Positions 54,886-63,867 of a stretch of 64,000 nucleotides of DNA are shown here, piece after piece (positions within the stretch are counted from its first letter, which is position 1; the number at the start of each line of letters is the position of its first letter). A program made the position numbers and the translations under genes. The stretch spans positions 1,262,584-1,326,583 of the forward strand of contig CP133159.1 of assembly GCA_030913385.1 (NCBI GenBank), read 5' to 3'. The notes under the pieces were generated by a model. The model was not told the origin of the DNA and did no database searches. It worked only from the letters and a program-made list of their open reading frames with translations. The stretch comes from Cytophagaceae bacterium ABcell3 (GTDB lineage: Bacteria; Bacteroidota; Bacteroidia; Cytophagales; Cytophagaceae).

Positions 54886-55050
54886 ATGAAAAGAAATATT
54901 TTAATAGCCGTTTTCGGACTGTTCTTCGGAACAGCAGCTTTTGCAAGTGTACAATCTTCAGAAATAAACAACGACTGCTGCCAGCCAAAATCTGAGTGCT
55001 GTGAACCTAAAGCAGAATGTTGTGAATATAAAATAACATCAGCTTGCTGA
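54886..55050 (+). CDS. Small secreted CC-repeat peptide, metallothionein-like
   Basis: 54 residues from the ATG at 54886 (MKRNILIAVFGLFFGTAAFA signal); the longer frame has a non-signal extension. The mature part is about 33 residues with CCQPKSE-CCEPKAE-CCEYK, i.e. three CC pairs spaced by five residues, and a final Cys. Seven cysteines in such a short exported peptide suggest metal or thiol binding outside the cytoplasm. A terminator follows. No family recognised. Confidence 0.75.
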   Translation: MKRNILIAVFGLFFGTAAFASVQSSEINNDCCQPKSECCEPKAECCEYKITSAC

Positions 55051-55057
55051 TATAGAA

Positions 55058-55092
55058 GAAAGCCCCGGGATAGCTCTGGGGCTTTTTTGTTT
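55058..55092 (+). terminator. Intrinsic terminator after the CC-repeat gene
   Basis: Stem AGCCCC / GGGGCT (extended by a G-rich/T-C mismatch part), followed by six T, starting 11 bp after the stop codon. Confidence 0.85.
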
Positions 55093-55371
55093 TTGGGGTG
55101 GTATGTTAACATTTACAAAAATCGATCTTCAAAACTGGATTAGATCCTGTATTTTATAAGGGGTAGTAAAAGACGAACCTTGAAGAAGGTTCTTGGAAAC
55201 TCATAATTGAATCACCAATCGTCATTCTCACATCTGTTGCGGGGGCTGTATGAGAAAGAAGGTTATGTTTTTTTAGTTTTCTTTGCTTCGGATTTCTTTT
55301 CCTGAGGTTTTAAAGCTAAGTTATTTTCTAGATCTTTGTTGGAAGTTTTCGGTTAAAGAAAATACATTCAT
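55093..55371. other. Intergenic region with a small hairpin
   Basis: About 280 bp without a convincing gene. It holds a perfect 7-bp hairpin GAACCTT-GAAG-AAGGTTC (55175-55192) and an imperfect pair around 55224-55256 (ATTCTCACAT / TGTATGAGAA). These might form a structured leader for the downstream gene; no known RNA family was recognised. Confidence 0.35.
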
Positions 55372-55800
55372 ATGCCATACATACCATTTTATTCTGTTTG
55401 TCCTCAAACTGCTATGGAGGAAACAAAAGCGATTACCATACAGGATACTAACAATGAATTTGGCCTTCCCCAAGGCCAATATTATTTTACAGAGCTTTTT
55501 TGTGACGAGTGCGATTGCCGGCGTGTGTTGTTGCAAGTATACTTAGGTCAGGAAATAGTTGCAACTATCGGGTATGGATGGGATAAGCTTTCTTTTTATA
55601 AAAAAGAGTTTTTGGTGCTTGGTGAAAAAGAGATTATTAGTTTCAAAGGCCCTTCTTTGGACATTTACCAAACTCAATCTAAAAGCTCGAATAAAATTTT
55701 TAACATGTACAAAAAACTATTGTTCTCAGACAAAGGATATCTGGATAGAATAGAAAAACATTACCTGCAGTTTAGGAAGGTATTAGAACACTATACATGA
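55372..55800 (+). CDS. Conserved hypothetical protein with CDECDCRR motif
   Basis: 142 residues, no signal. Central motif YYFTELFCDECDCRRVLLQV then IVATIGYGWD, ISFKGPSLD and a C-terminal helix ending DRIEKHYLQFRKVLEHY. I recall similar proteins with an F/Y-C-D-x-x-x-CDCRR motif in diverse bacteria, function unknown. The clustered Cys/Asp could bind a metal. Confidence 0.68.
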   Translation: MPYIPFYSVCPQTAMEETKAITIQDTNNEFGLPQGQYYFTELFCDECDCRRVLLQVYLGQEIVATIGYGWDKLSFYKKEFLVLGEKEIISFKGPSLDIYQTQSKSSNKIFNMYKKLLFSDKGYLDRIEKHYLQFRKVLEHYT

Positions 55801-55915
55801 TTTGATATACCATCACAAAACTAGACCTATTCGTCGATAATATTAACATAAGTCACATAAACAAAATGTTGTTTTTTTTTAGTGCCAAGTAAGGATTCCA
55901 TTATATTACCTATTT

Positions 55916-56227
55916 ATGGACAATACCAATAATAATGAAAGAGCTGTGCTGCTTGTGTCAGATATGTTAAGTATTCAGAAGGGCTTAATATGCGGTACAG
56001 AGGAAGAGCAGATGAAATTACTTGCTGCCTATATTGAGGAACTAATACACAACGATTTCAGCCGTCTGCTCCAGATCCTTTATAGGGTAGATGTGCCGGA
56101 AGAGAAGTTGAAGAAGGCTCTTGCCGAGAACAAGGAGAGTCTTTCTTCTGGAGAAATTATAGCTCGTTTGCTGGTTGAAAGGCAGGTGCAGAAAATTGAA
56201 CTTCGGGCTAAGTATAGCAGTAGGTAA
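55916..56227 (+). CDS. Hypothetical helical protein, 103 residues
   Basis: Soluble, entirely helical, acidic N-terminal half (IEELIHNDFSRLLQILYRVDVPEEKLKKAL) and Arg-rich C-terminus (RQVQKIELRAKYSSR). Similar small proteins accompany chaperone or stress genes in Bacteroidota, but I do not recognise a named family. Follows the CDECDCRR gene in the same direction after 115 bp. Confidence 0.6.
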   Translation: MDNTNNNERAVLLVSDMLSIQKGLICGTEEEQMKLLAAYIEELIHNDFSRLLQILYRVDVPEEKLKKALAENKESLSSGEIIARLLVERQVQKIELRAKYSSR

Positions 56228-56230
56228 GTT

Positions 56231-56307
56231 TGATCATCAAATTCCATCATCAAACTATTTTATCATTGTATAATCGAATCATCATATAATTGTATCATCA
56301 AATCATT
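56231..56307. repeat. Degenerate ATCATCAAAT repeats between convergent genes
   Basis: Five or six imperfect units (ATCATCAAATT, ATCATCAAACT, ATCATTGTAT, ATCATCATAT, ATCATCAAATCATT) fill the gap and reach the stop codon of the helicase gene. Confidence 0.6.
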
Positions 56308-58720
56308 CCAGCTTCCATTGCTTCTTCATTTTCATGATTCGGGTTTCTATATCCTCATTAGAGTATTTTTCTCTAAAACGCTCCGCTATAATAGGAAAGC
56401 TGAACGGAGAGGGGCGGTCCAGGTTTTTAATGACGATTTCCTGACGGTTTATCTTCTCAAAAGTTTTATGAAGTCCATGCAGGTTTAGCTGGAAATCCGC
56501 CACTTCGTCATAAGCCTGTCGCAGGAGCAGGTTATCGGGTTCATATTCCTGAAAAACCTTGAAGAACAAATGCGAAGAAGCCTGCAGGTGCCTTGCCTTT
56601 ACCATTTTGCCGGGATAACCCTGAAACACCAGCCCTGAAATGGATGCAATGTCCCTAAAACGCCTGACGGCCATTTCTGTTGCATTTACACAGTTCAGCG
56701 CATCGGAGCCTAAATAGTCCGTGCTGAAAATCCCTTCGTTAATAAATTTTTCGATTTCAATCTGCTGGTCCGTTAAAAGCTCAAAGCCATAGTCGTTCAT
56801 GGCTATGGAAAAACTAGCAGGTTTTTGGACGCTCATACGGGCAGCCAGTACTGCGGCCATTCCTTCATGGATCAAGCGACCTTCAAAGGGAAAAAAGAAA
56901 AAGTGCCACCCCTCGCGCGACTTTAAAGTTTCTATGAGAAACTGGTTTTTCTGGGGTAGTAGAGACTGTTTTTGTTGAAGTTCGAGCAAGGGGGCTATGG
57001 CCTGTATTTCCGGATCTGAAATACTGCCGTTCAGGTATTCTTGTATTTTAAAGCGTATCATTTCGGAAAGTTCGGAAGAGAGGGACATGCGCCCTCCTTG
57101 CCAGCCGGGAACTTTACCTTTCTTGTTTTGGACCTTTTTGACATAGGCTTCAAAATTCCTCACTTGTATTAACTCTAGGTTTTTTCCGGCAAACCAGAAG
57201 CTGTCGCCCGGGTTTAGGGAAGAGATAAATGACTCTTCAATCGTGCCCAGATTTTTGCCGCTCATGTATTTTACCTGCATAAGCGTATTGCTAACGATGG
57301 TTCCAACAGAAAGTCTATGCCGCATGGCTTGTCGACGGTTTGTCAGTTTATAAACACCGTTTTCAATGATAACTTTAAGAAACTCCTCGTAGCCTTGTAA
57401 TCCTTCTCCGCCCTGGGTGATAAAAGAAAGGAGCCAGTTCCACTCCTCCTCTGAAACAGAGTCAAAACAATGGGTGCCGAGTGTTTCCCGGAAAACCTCT
57501 TCCTGCCTGAAACCTTCGGAAACAGCCAGCGTTGCCAGATATTGTGCGAGTACATCAAAAGAACGTATATAGGGCGTGCGCGACTCAATAAAGCCCCTGC
57601 TGATCGCTTCGCGGAAAGCTGCCCCTTCTATTATTTCCAGTGAATGGGTTGGTAGGAAATAGATTTTGCTTGTTTGCCCGGGGGCATGCCCTGAACGGCC
57701 TGCCCGCTGGATAAACCTGGCCACACCTTTGGCACTGCCTATCTGTATTACGCTATCTACGGGTCTAAAGTCTACTCCCAAATCCAGGCTGGATGTAGCT
57801 ATTACCGCTTTTAGTTTCCCTTGGTGAAGGGCATCTTCGACCCAGTTTCTAAGTTCTAAATTGATGGAGCCGTGGTGGAGGGCGATATTCCCTGCAAGTG
57901 CTGGTTCTAAATCTAATAAACGCTGGTACCATATCTCTGCTTGGGAACGGGTGTTTGTAAATATCAGCGTTGATTGGCTGTCATTAATTATAGGTAGTAC
58001 TGCATGGGCAAGTTTGATTCCCAAATGTCCTGCCCAAGGGTATTTTTCTATTTCATCAGGAAGCAAGGTGTTTACTTCGATAGCTTTTTCGATTTCTGCA
58101 CGAATGGTGGTGTTTTTCGGCGGATGGTTTCCTAGAAGGACTTCTTTTGCCTGTTCCAAATTTCCGATGGTTGCGGAAATACCCCAAATGCTTAAGTCTG
58201 GATTAAGAGTTTTTAGTCTCGATAGCGCCAGTTCTACCTGGACACCTCTCTTGCTGCCCATGAGTTCATGCCATTCGTCAGCTACAAAATACTGTAGCCC
58301 TGATAAGAGTTTGGAGTATCCTTTCTGTGCCAGCATCAGGTGAAGGCTTTCGGGAGTGGTAATTAGGACATCGGGCATATTTCTTTTTTGCCTTTCCTTT
58401 TCTTTATGTGCCGTGTCACCTGTCCTGATACCTATGGTCAATGGAAGTTGCAGGTCTGTGCAGGTTTGCTGAAGTGCGGTGTGTATTTCTCTGGCCAAAG
58501 CCCGTAGAGGTGTAATCCAGATGACCTTAAGGCCTCGCTTTTGTTTTTCGGCTATTTGCTCTAACATACCAAACCACATGGCATAAGTCTTTCCACTGCC
58601 TGTTGGGGCATTTAATAAACCCGACATGCCTGTAAAGACTGCATAAAATGCTTCCTTTTGGAATTGGTGTGGCTTCCAGCCTTTTAACTTGAACCATTCT
58701 TCTGCTAGCGGGAGCTTCAT
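56303..58720 (-). CDS. Ligase-associated DNA damage response DEXH-box helicase (Lhr-like)
   Basis: 805 residues from the ATG at 58720 (MKLPLAEEWF); an upstream start is less likely. Superfamily 2: Q-like motif KPHQFQKEAF, Walker A NAPTGSGKTYAMW, DEXH box VADEWHELMG, SATIGN, motif V-VI HHGSINLELRNWVE, ATSSLDLGVDF and QRAGRSGHAPGQ, then the Lhr winged-helix/C-terminal region. Partner of PdeM in DNA repair; here apart from it, with no ligase or exonuclease gene nearby. Confidence 0.92.
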   Translation of the reverse strand: MKLPLAEEWFKLKGWKPHQFQKEAFYAVFTGMSGLLNAPTGSGKTYAMWFGMLEQIAEKQKRGLKVIWITPLRALAREIHTALQQTCTDLQLPLTIGIRTGDTAHKEKERQKRNMPDVLITTPESLHLMLAQKGYSKLLSGLQYFVADEWHELMGSKRGVQVELALSRLKTLNPDLSIWGISATIGNLEQAKEVLLGNHPPKNTTIRAEIEKAIEVNTLLPDEIEKYPWAGHLGIKLAHAVLPIINDSQSTLIFTNTRSQAEIWYQRLLDLEPALAGNIALHHGSINLELRNWVEDALHQGKLKAVIATSSLDLGVDFRPVDSVIQIGSAKGVARFIQRAGRSGHAPGQTSKIYFLPTHSLEIIEGAAFREAISRGFIESRTPYIRSFDVLAQYLATLAVSEGFRQEEVFRETLGTHCFDSVSEEEWNWLLSFITQGGEGLQGYEEFLKVIIENGVYKLTNRRQAMRHRLSVGTIVSNTLMQVKYMSGKNLGTIEESFISSLNPGDSFWFAGKNLELIQVRNFEAYVKKVQNKKGKVPGWQGGRMSLSSELSEMIRFKIQEYLNGSISDPEIQAIAPLLELQQKQSLLPQKNQFLIETLKSREGWHFFFFPFEGRLIHEGMAAVLAARMSVQKPASFSIAMNDYGFELLTDQQIEIEKFINEGIFSTDYLGSDALNCVNATEMAVRRFRDIASISGLVFQGYPGKMVKARHLQASSHLFFKVFQEYEPDNLLLRQAYDEVADFQLNLHGLHKTFEKINRQEIVIKNLDRPSPFSFPIIAERFREKYSNEDIETRIMKMKKQWKLE

Positions 58721-58886
58721 GTGAAATGAATGTGTGGTCTTATAACAATTTGAAAGCACCAAAAGGTTTAATTAGTAGCCAAAGCGCTATGACTTTATCT
58801 CTTTGCAACTCAGGACTAGTTCTGTCAATAAGTTAAAAACAATTGAGAGGCAAAAGTGTAATATATATCCAGTATTATGTGAGTTT

Positions 58887-59480
58887 ATGAGAAATTTCCC
58901 AGTGGTTTTACTCTTTATATGGATTGCACTGCCATTGTATGGACAAGATGGGGAAGGGGATTTGCTTCATAATGAGGTAGGTGTTGCAATCACCGGAGGA
59001 AACCAGGCAGCAGGGGCGGGAGTTTTTTACAGAAGACACTTTGAGAAAGGCGCTATTCGTGTTTGGGCGCAGTCGGAAGGCAGTGGAAATTTAGACGCCG
59101 ATCAAAACTTCATAGGTATGTATAATGCCGATGTTGCTTTGGGATATCAGCGACATTTTCAGGCTGCTGATAGATGGACGGTGTATTATGGCCCTGACCT
59201 TATTTTTGGCTATCAAAAAGTAAATATTGAAGAAGGAGAACCTCCGGTTGCTATTGATGCCCGAACACTTAGATTTGGTGTGAGGCCATTTTTAGGAGTT
59301 TCATTCCGGTTTAGAGAAAGGATTAAAGTATCGGCGGAAACCCGGCTTACCTTCTTTTATAATAGGGAAAGGGCTACCCAAGCCTCTGCACCGGATGTTG
59401 AGCCAGAAACAACATCGGTATCTTACCTTGAGTGGAATACCTTGCCCGCAGGTGCTTTAATGTTTAGTTTTTTCTTTTGA
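58887..59480 (+). CDS. Predicted outer-membrane barrel protein, unknown
   Basis: 197 residues from the ATG at 58887, where a signal peptide begins (MRNFPVVLLFIWIALPLYGQ). Strand-like segments: EVGVAITGGNQAAGAGVFYRR-type, ADVALGYQRHF, RFGVRPFLGVSFRF, VSAETRLTFFYN and a final GALMFSFFF, consistent with an 8-10-strand barrel ending in Phe. No family recognised. Divergent from the helicase gene. Confidence 0.65.
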   Translation: MRNFPVVLLFIWIALPLYGQDGEGDLLHNEVGVAITGGNQAAGAGVFYRRHFEKGAIRVWAQSEGSGNLDADQNFIGMYNADVALGYQRHFQAADRWTVYYGPDLIFGYQKVNIEEGEPPVAIDARTLRFGVRPFLGVSFRFRERIKVSAETRLTFFYNRERATQASAPDVEPETTSVSYLEWNTLPAGALMFSFFF

Positions 59481-59529
59481 ATGATTGTAGGGTAAAGTTA
59501 TAATTGCTTTATATTTTTTTATGTTAAGT

Positions 59530-59571
59530 CAATAGTAATCCCGCCACCTTTTTTAGATGACGGAATTACTG
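59530..59571. terminator. Hairpin between convergent genes, likely bidirectional terminator
   Basis: Imperfect 12-bp stem AGTAATCCCGCC / GACGGAATTACT with T-rich loop; tails are only moderately T-rich on either strand. Confidence 0.5.
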
Positions 59572-59582
59572 TTGTTTGTAAT

Positions 59583-61889
59583 TTATTGCTTTACGAACTG
59601 CCTTGTAACCACCTTTTCAGCAGATTCAATTCTTAAAATATACATGCCTTTGCTCAGGTGAGAGATATCTATATTCTCTTTAAAAGGAAGTATTTCTGAA
59701 ATCCTGCCGTCTATGTTGCAAATTACCAGTTTTGAGTCAGGAGTGGCACCTTTTAATGAAATGGTGTTATAAGCAGGGTTCGGGTAAAGTATTATTTCCT
59801 CCTGCAGGTCATCTTCCGGCAAAGAAGCAAAAGTCGGCTGATCCGCTTTCTGGTCCATAATGGTAATACCGTTGCCATGCCCAAACCATATATTCCCTGT
59901 GCTGTCTGTGACATGATTTGTTATACGGTTGCTGAAGAGGCCATCTGCTTTGGTATAATGTGTCCACTGGTCTCCGTCTTTGGTATAATGAAAGCCATTA
60001 TCCCGTTCAATCACTATGGCAAAGCTGCTGTCTTTCCTCATCTCATATTTCACATCGAAATCATTGGCATCAAATAATTCCCATTTTTCTCCATCAAAAC
60101 AAACAACCTGACTGTTTTGTTCATCTGTTTTGCCCCATATCCTACCCCGATAGTCACAATGGATGTTTAGGATTGAAATGCCCTCAGGGTAATTAAACTT
60201 CTCTTTTTTTAGCCCATTTTCATACCTGATCAATTTATCTGATGTGGAGACCCAAATATTATCTTGTTTGTCTTTGGTAATACTTGACTCTGGTTCATTT
60301 AAAATATTTGCAAGGGTAACACCTTGCCCACTTACATTATAAAGGTCAATTTCTTCTTGTTTAATTTTAAGTGGATGGGTTTGAAAGGATGTGCCGTCAA
60401 ATTGAACTAGGGCTTCAATAGTGTGATAAAACGTTCCTCCACGCCCTAGGCTGACCAGAGAGTCATAACTAACGATAAACCATAGATGCCCGTTTTCTGT
60501 TCTGTTGAGAGAGTTCTTTTTCAGGATGTGCCTTTCTGCTGTGTTAAAGTGAAACCATGAATGGCCAAGGTTTTCCTTGATTAGCTCTTCTTCTTCACCG
60601 TCAGGGGTATACTTTGATATTGAAGTTTTCCAAGCTTCGTTTCTTCTTACGGGATGATATATATAGGCACCTGAAAGCGCATATATATTTCCGTCTTTGT
60701 CTGAGGCAAGATTTCTGTCAGCCAATTCGTGCATAAGAATCACATTGGAACAATTGTTGCCTGTTGAATATAGGTGGTGTGCATGTTGATACCATAGTTT
60801 TTCTGTATCATCTTTCCATATATTTAAAGCAGTCCTTCTAAGTCCAACGCCTTCTAACTGATTTTCTATATAACATTTTGAAGCCTGATCTTCATAGTTG
60901 ATTTTTGTGGCAGCACCTTCGCTTATCCGGTAAAGTCTGCTTTGGGTAGCACCTCTTATAGAAAGCCATTGGGTGCCTTTGCTGTCTATTAAAAGCTGTC
61001 CTGGGTTAAAGGACGAAAGGTTCTCTGCTGGGAATTCAACAGTTTGTTCAGTCCATTCGTTTTGATCGTAAATATAAAAGGATTGACCGTGAAGGAACCA
61101 TAAGCGGTTTTGTTCATCAGCATGTATGTAGCGTTTGTTGTTAAGGTCTTGTATATGAGAAAGGTTTTCTCCAGACTGGTCGTAAATGTATAAAGAATCG
61201 CTGACAATGATTTTCTGGCCATTGGCAGTTATGTCTACCTTGGAAGAGTTTTGATTATTAACCGTACACTCCTTCCCCAAAAGCTTCAATCGGCTACTTT
61301 CAAAGTCTAGCATCCATCGAAACTGCTCGCAACCGCTGCCCCAAAGCCTGCCTTCATTGTCTATGGCAAAGTTGCGGAAGTTGCGGAGTATGTTGCTTGT
61401 GTCTCCCGAAAATTCGTGTTCGGAAACGATTTCCACATCTTCTTTCAGGTTTAAATAAGTCCATTCGGTATTGTCATATTTCCATAAGGTGTCCCTATGG
61501 AAAGCATATAAGTTGTTGCTACTGTCTAGTTTGAAATCAGTATTTAAGGCTGTGTTTCCTGGATAGTTAATGGTTTCCCATATATTATTTTGGTAGATAG
61601 CAAGGTTGGTTTCTGAGTTGGCTATAACATCACCTGCATTGTTAACCCCTATCCAATAAAAAACATCAGAACTGCCTAGTCCATCTTCTGAAGTATATCT
61701 GGAAATGAGGTTTCCGCTCAGGTCTCTTTTTTCAATGCCATGAGGGGTGCTTGTCCATAAAAAATCTTCCAGGAGCGCCATGCCGGTAGCGTTATAATTT
61801 CCGTATGCAGCTTGCGTAGTAAAGGTTTGAGCGTTGACGATAGAGGCTCCCCAAAAAAAGTAAAAAAGTAAAAGGTTTAGCTGTTTCAT
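59583..61889 (-). CDS. Secreted beta-propeller protein with type IX sorting domain
   Basis: 768 residues. Signal peptide (FYFFWGASIVNAQ). The body consists of two-component-regulator-type propeller repeats (DNEGRLWGSG, DKQDNIWVSTSDKLIRY, DYRGRIWGKTD, DSTGNIWFGHGNG). The last about 75 residues form a type A T9SS sorting domain: EIILYPNPAYNTISLKG, ISHLSKGMYILRIES, RQFVKQ. It is probably exported by the type IX system and anchored or released outside. No kinase domains follow the propeller, so it is not a hybrid sensor. Confidence 0.85.
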   Translation of the reverse strand: MKQLNLLLFYFFWGASIVNAQTFTTQAAYGNYNATGMALLEDFLWTSTPHGIEKRDLSGNLISRYTSEDGLGSSDVFYWIGVNNAGDVIANSETNLAIYQNNIWETINYPGNTALNTDFKLDSSNNLYAFHRDTLWKYDNTEWTYLNLKEDVEIVSEHEFSGDTSNILRNFRNFAIDNEGRLWGSGCEQFRWMLDFESSRLKLLGKECTVNNQNSSKVDITANGQKIIVSDSLYIYDQSGENLSHIQDLNNKRYIHADEQNRLWFLHGQSFYIYDQNEWTEQTVEFPAENLSSFNPGQLLIDSKGTQWLSIRGATQSRLYRISEGAATKINYEDQASKCYIENQLEGVGLRRTALNIWKDDTEKLWYQHAHHLYSTGNNCSNVILMHELADRNLASDKDGNIYALSGAYIYHPVRRNEAWKTSISKYTPDGEEEELIKENLGHSWFHFNTAERHILKKNSLNRTENGHLWFIVSYDSLVSLGRGGTFYHTIEALVQFDGTSFQTHPLKIKQEEIDLYNVSGQGVTLANILNEPESSITKDKQDNIWVSTSDKLIRYENGLKKEKFNYPEGISILNIHCDYRGRIWGKTDEQNSQVVCFDGEKWELFDANDFDVKYEMRKDSSFAIVIERDNGFHYTKDGDQWTHYTKADGLFSNRITNHVTDSTGNIWFGHGNGITIMDQKADQPTFASLPEDDLQEEIILYPNPAYNTISLKGATPDSKLVICNIDGRISEILPFKENIDISHLSKGMYILRIESAEKVVTRQFVKQ

Positions 61890-62135
61890 GATAAAAATGT
61901 TTTTGTTGAGTCGTCTAAAGATACAGTTTATTTGTAAAAACTTGAAATATAGGTTGATATAAAGTTCCTTGGTTGGATGATATTGTGGTGAACTGCTGAA
62001 CTCGGCTTTGGTATTTATTATAAAGAATGAGTTTATATGATTTAAGTTTATATTGAATTCAGGAACTAGTATAATGCCGGTAGATGGTTTGAAATTGGTA
62101 TGGGAAGGTGAAGTGACGTACGTAGGTAAAATTGT
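61890..62135. other. Intergenic region between divergent genes
   Basis: About 245 bp with no gene. On the minus strand TATCTTTA (around 61920) is near the TAnnTTTG -7 form for the propeller gene. Otherwise only A/T-rich sequence is seen. Confidence 0.3.
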
Positions 62136-62618
62136 ATGACTATGATTTGGTTTAACCTTAAAAAACTAGAAAGAAAAATTATTAAAAACGAATTCTCAGA
62201 TGAAGAAGGTTTTAAGTACTTTCTTGGCACTTCTATTATATGGTTCTTAGGGCCTTTTATAGGTGTTGCAGAGAGTCCTATTGATTATATTGAACTTCCT
62301 ATAGGCCTAGGAATTACCATTTGGGGTTCTTATTCTATTTTTAAAGTTAACGCTTCAGGAGATGGAAAAGATTTTTTCAAAAGGTTCTTTGCTCTATCAT
62401 GGGTCATAGGAATTAAGCTTCTGGTGATTGGGCTAATCATACTTGTTCCTTTGATCGTATTGGGCATAATGTTAGGAGATATTGATTATGCAGAGGAAAG
62501 TGTGCTTACTTTGACGGAAGAGTTTTTTGTGATAACCTTTTCGTTGCTTTTTTTAATAGTTTATTATCTTTTGTTAATTAAGTCATTTAGATGTGTTTCC
62601 CAGAATGATAAGCGGTAA
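62136..62618 (+). CDS. Small multi-pass membrane protein, unknown
   Basis: 160 residues (ATG at 62136 or 62142). About four hydrophobic segments (25-43, 50-68, 84-112, 130-150), acidic external stretch DIDYAEESVLTLTEE. No family recognised. Alone between divergent and convergent neighbours. Confidence 0.6.
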   Translation: MTMIWFNLKKLERKIIKNEFSDEEGFKYFLGTSIIWFLGPFIGVAESPIDYIELPIGLGITIWGSYSIFKVNASGDGKDFFKRFFALSWVIGIKLLVIGLIILVPLIVLGIMLGDIDYAEESVLTLTEEFFVITFSLLFLIVYYLLLIKSFRCVSQNDKR

Positions 62619-62667
62619 AAGGATGTTTGTTAGCTTTTTCATTTATGGGGGAAGACGTTTATATAAT

Positions 62668-63822
62668 TTAAAGCTCTTCCTCTCTGATGGGGTGGGTTCG
62701 AGCGATTTCCCCTCCATCCCAACAATCATATAAACCAGTAGGGGGTGCTAGGTAATCTTTTTCGGCCTCTTCTTTATCTAGATTTTTAATAAGTTTAAGT
62801 TCCTTAAGAAACCTTTTGGCCGCTTTAGACATTTCTTGGTGGTCATTTTCAGGGTAAGTAAAACAAATGTGAACACCCAAACCTTCGGGGCTGACATAGG
62901 TAATCATATGGAGATGATATTTAATGTCGTTATCCGTATATGTCCCTTTAAAGTAAATGCCATTTTTTAAGTTCAAAGGGTAAGTGATTTGTGTGTGTTT
63001 AAGCACTTTCTCAAACTGTGTGTTTTTCTGAATAAAAGGTTTTTGCTTCAGTAGCCCATAGGCGTAAGGGGAATTGGTGAAGTCTTCGGCATTTTCTGTG
63101 CGGACTGTTATTTTTGATATGTTCTTGGATTTTTTATTATGTTTAATAAAGGTAAAGTTGCCGGAGTCTGAGGTTTGAACTGCCAGCCAGTCGTTTTCAG
63201 GCATGCGCAAGTGCAGGTTGCAAGAATAAATATAGTACCGGGTACGGTAGTTTTTTTTGCTAACAAGCTGGGTATTTTTATAGAACCCCCACCAGCCTTC
63301 TTTTCTGCCTTGCTCATATCGGCCTGTGGAGCGCAATGTGCCATCTTGGTAATAGTATTCGGAGATACCGTTTTTAAGGGAGTCTTTATAGATAGATGTA
63401 AAAGCTAGATTGCCATTTGGGTAATAACGTTTATAGCTTCCTTTTAATAAGTCTTTTTCATAATACGCATGTATTTTCAGTCTTCCATTTTTATAATATT
63501 CTGTATAGGGACCTTCTAATTTGTTTTTGTGGTAGCGGGATATTCTTTTGATTTTCCCATTTGAATAGTATTTGGTGAACCGGCCTTCTTTTTCACCTTT
63601 ATCCAACGAGGAATACCTCCCTGAAGAATTTAATTGATGTGTTCTCGCATCAAATTCTTTTCTCAAAGTAACTTTTTTTGTACTAGAGTCAACCCAATAT
63701 CCATAAGCGCTATCCGTAGTGGTTATTTGTCGATCCTTATTAAACCACGTGGTGTCTTGGGCTGGCAAGGAAAAGGCCAATCCTAAAAAAATGAATGATA
63801 ATGTAAGAAACCCAGCTTTCAT
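62668..63822 (-). CDS. Secreted MORN-variant (YwqK-type) repeat protein
   Basis: 384 residues. Signal peptide (LTLSFIFLGLAFSLPAQ). Residues about 70-190 are YwqK/MORN-like repeats: KEGRFTKYYSNGKIKRIS, LEGPYTEYYKNGRLK, LKGSYKRYYPNGNL, KNGISEYYYQDGTLR, KEGWWGFYKN. The C-terminal 190 residues are a separate unknown domain. The name antitoxin given to YwqK proteins has little bearing on secreted Bacteroidota forms. Confidence 0.78.
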   Translation of the reverse strand: MKAGFLTLSFIFLGLAFSLPAQDTTWFNKDRQITTTDSAYGYWVDSSTKKVTLRKEFDARTHQLNSSGRYSSLDKGEKEGRFTKYYSNGKIKRISRYHKNKLEGPYTEYYKNGRLKIHAYYEKDLLKGSYKRYYPNGNLAFTSIYKDSLKNGISEYYYQDGTLRSTGRYEQGRKEGWWGFYKNTQLVSKKNYRTRYYIYSCNLHLRMPENDWLAVQTSDSGNFTFIKHNKKSKNISKITVRTENAEDFTNSPYAYGLLKQKPFIQKNTQFEKVLKHTQITYPLNLKNGIYFKGTYTDNDIKYHLHMITYVSPEGLGVHICFTYPENDHQEMSKAAKRFLKELKLIKNLDKEEAEKDYLAPPTGLYDCWDGGEIARTHPIREEEL

Positions 63823-63867
63823 ATGTTCCCTTTAGTTAAATAAGCCGGAAACGTTGTTTTCTGTTTT

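Noticed and set aside
55093-55371. Group II intron or retron-like RNA before the CDECDCRR gene
   Set aside because: Only a 7-bp hairpin and one imperfect pair are present; no domain V-like motif and no reverse transcriptase gene.
62668-63822. Toxin-antitoxin system based on the YwqK-type repeats
   Set aside because: The protein has a signal peptide and there is no partner toxin gene beside it.
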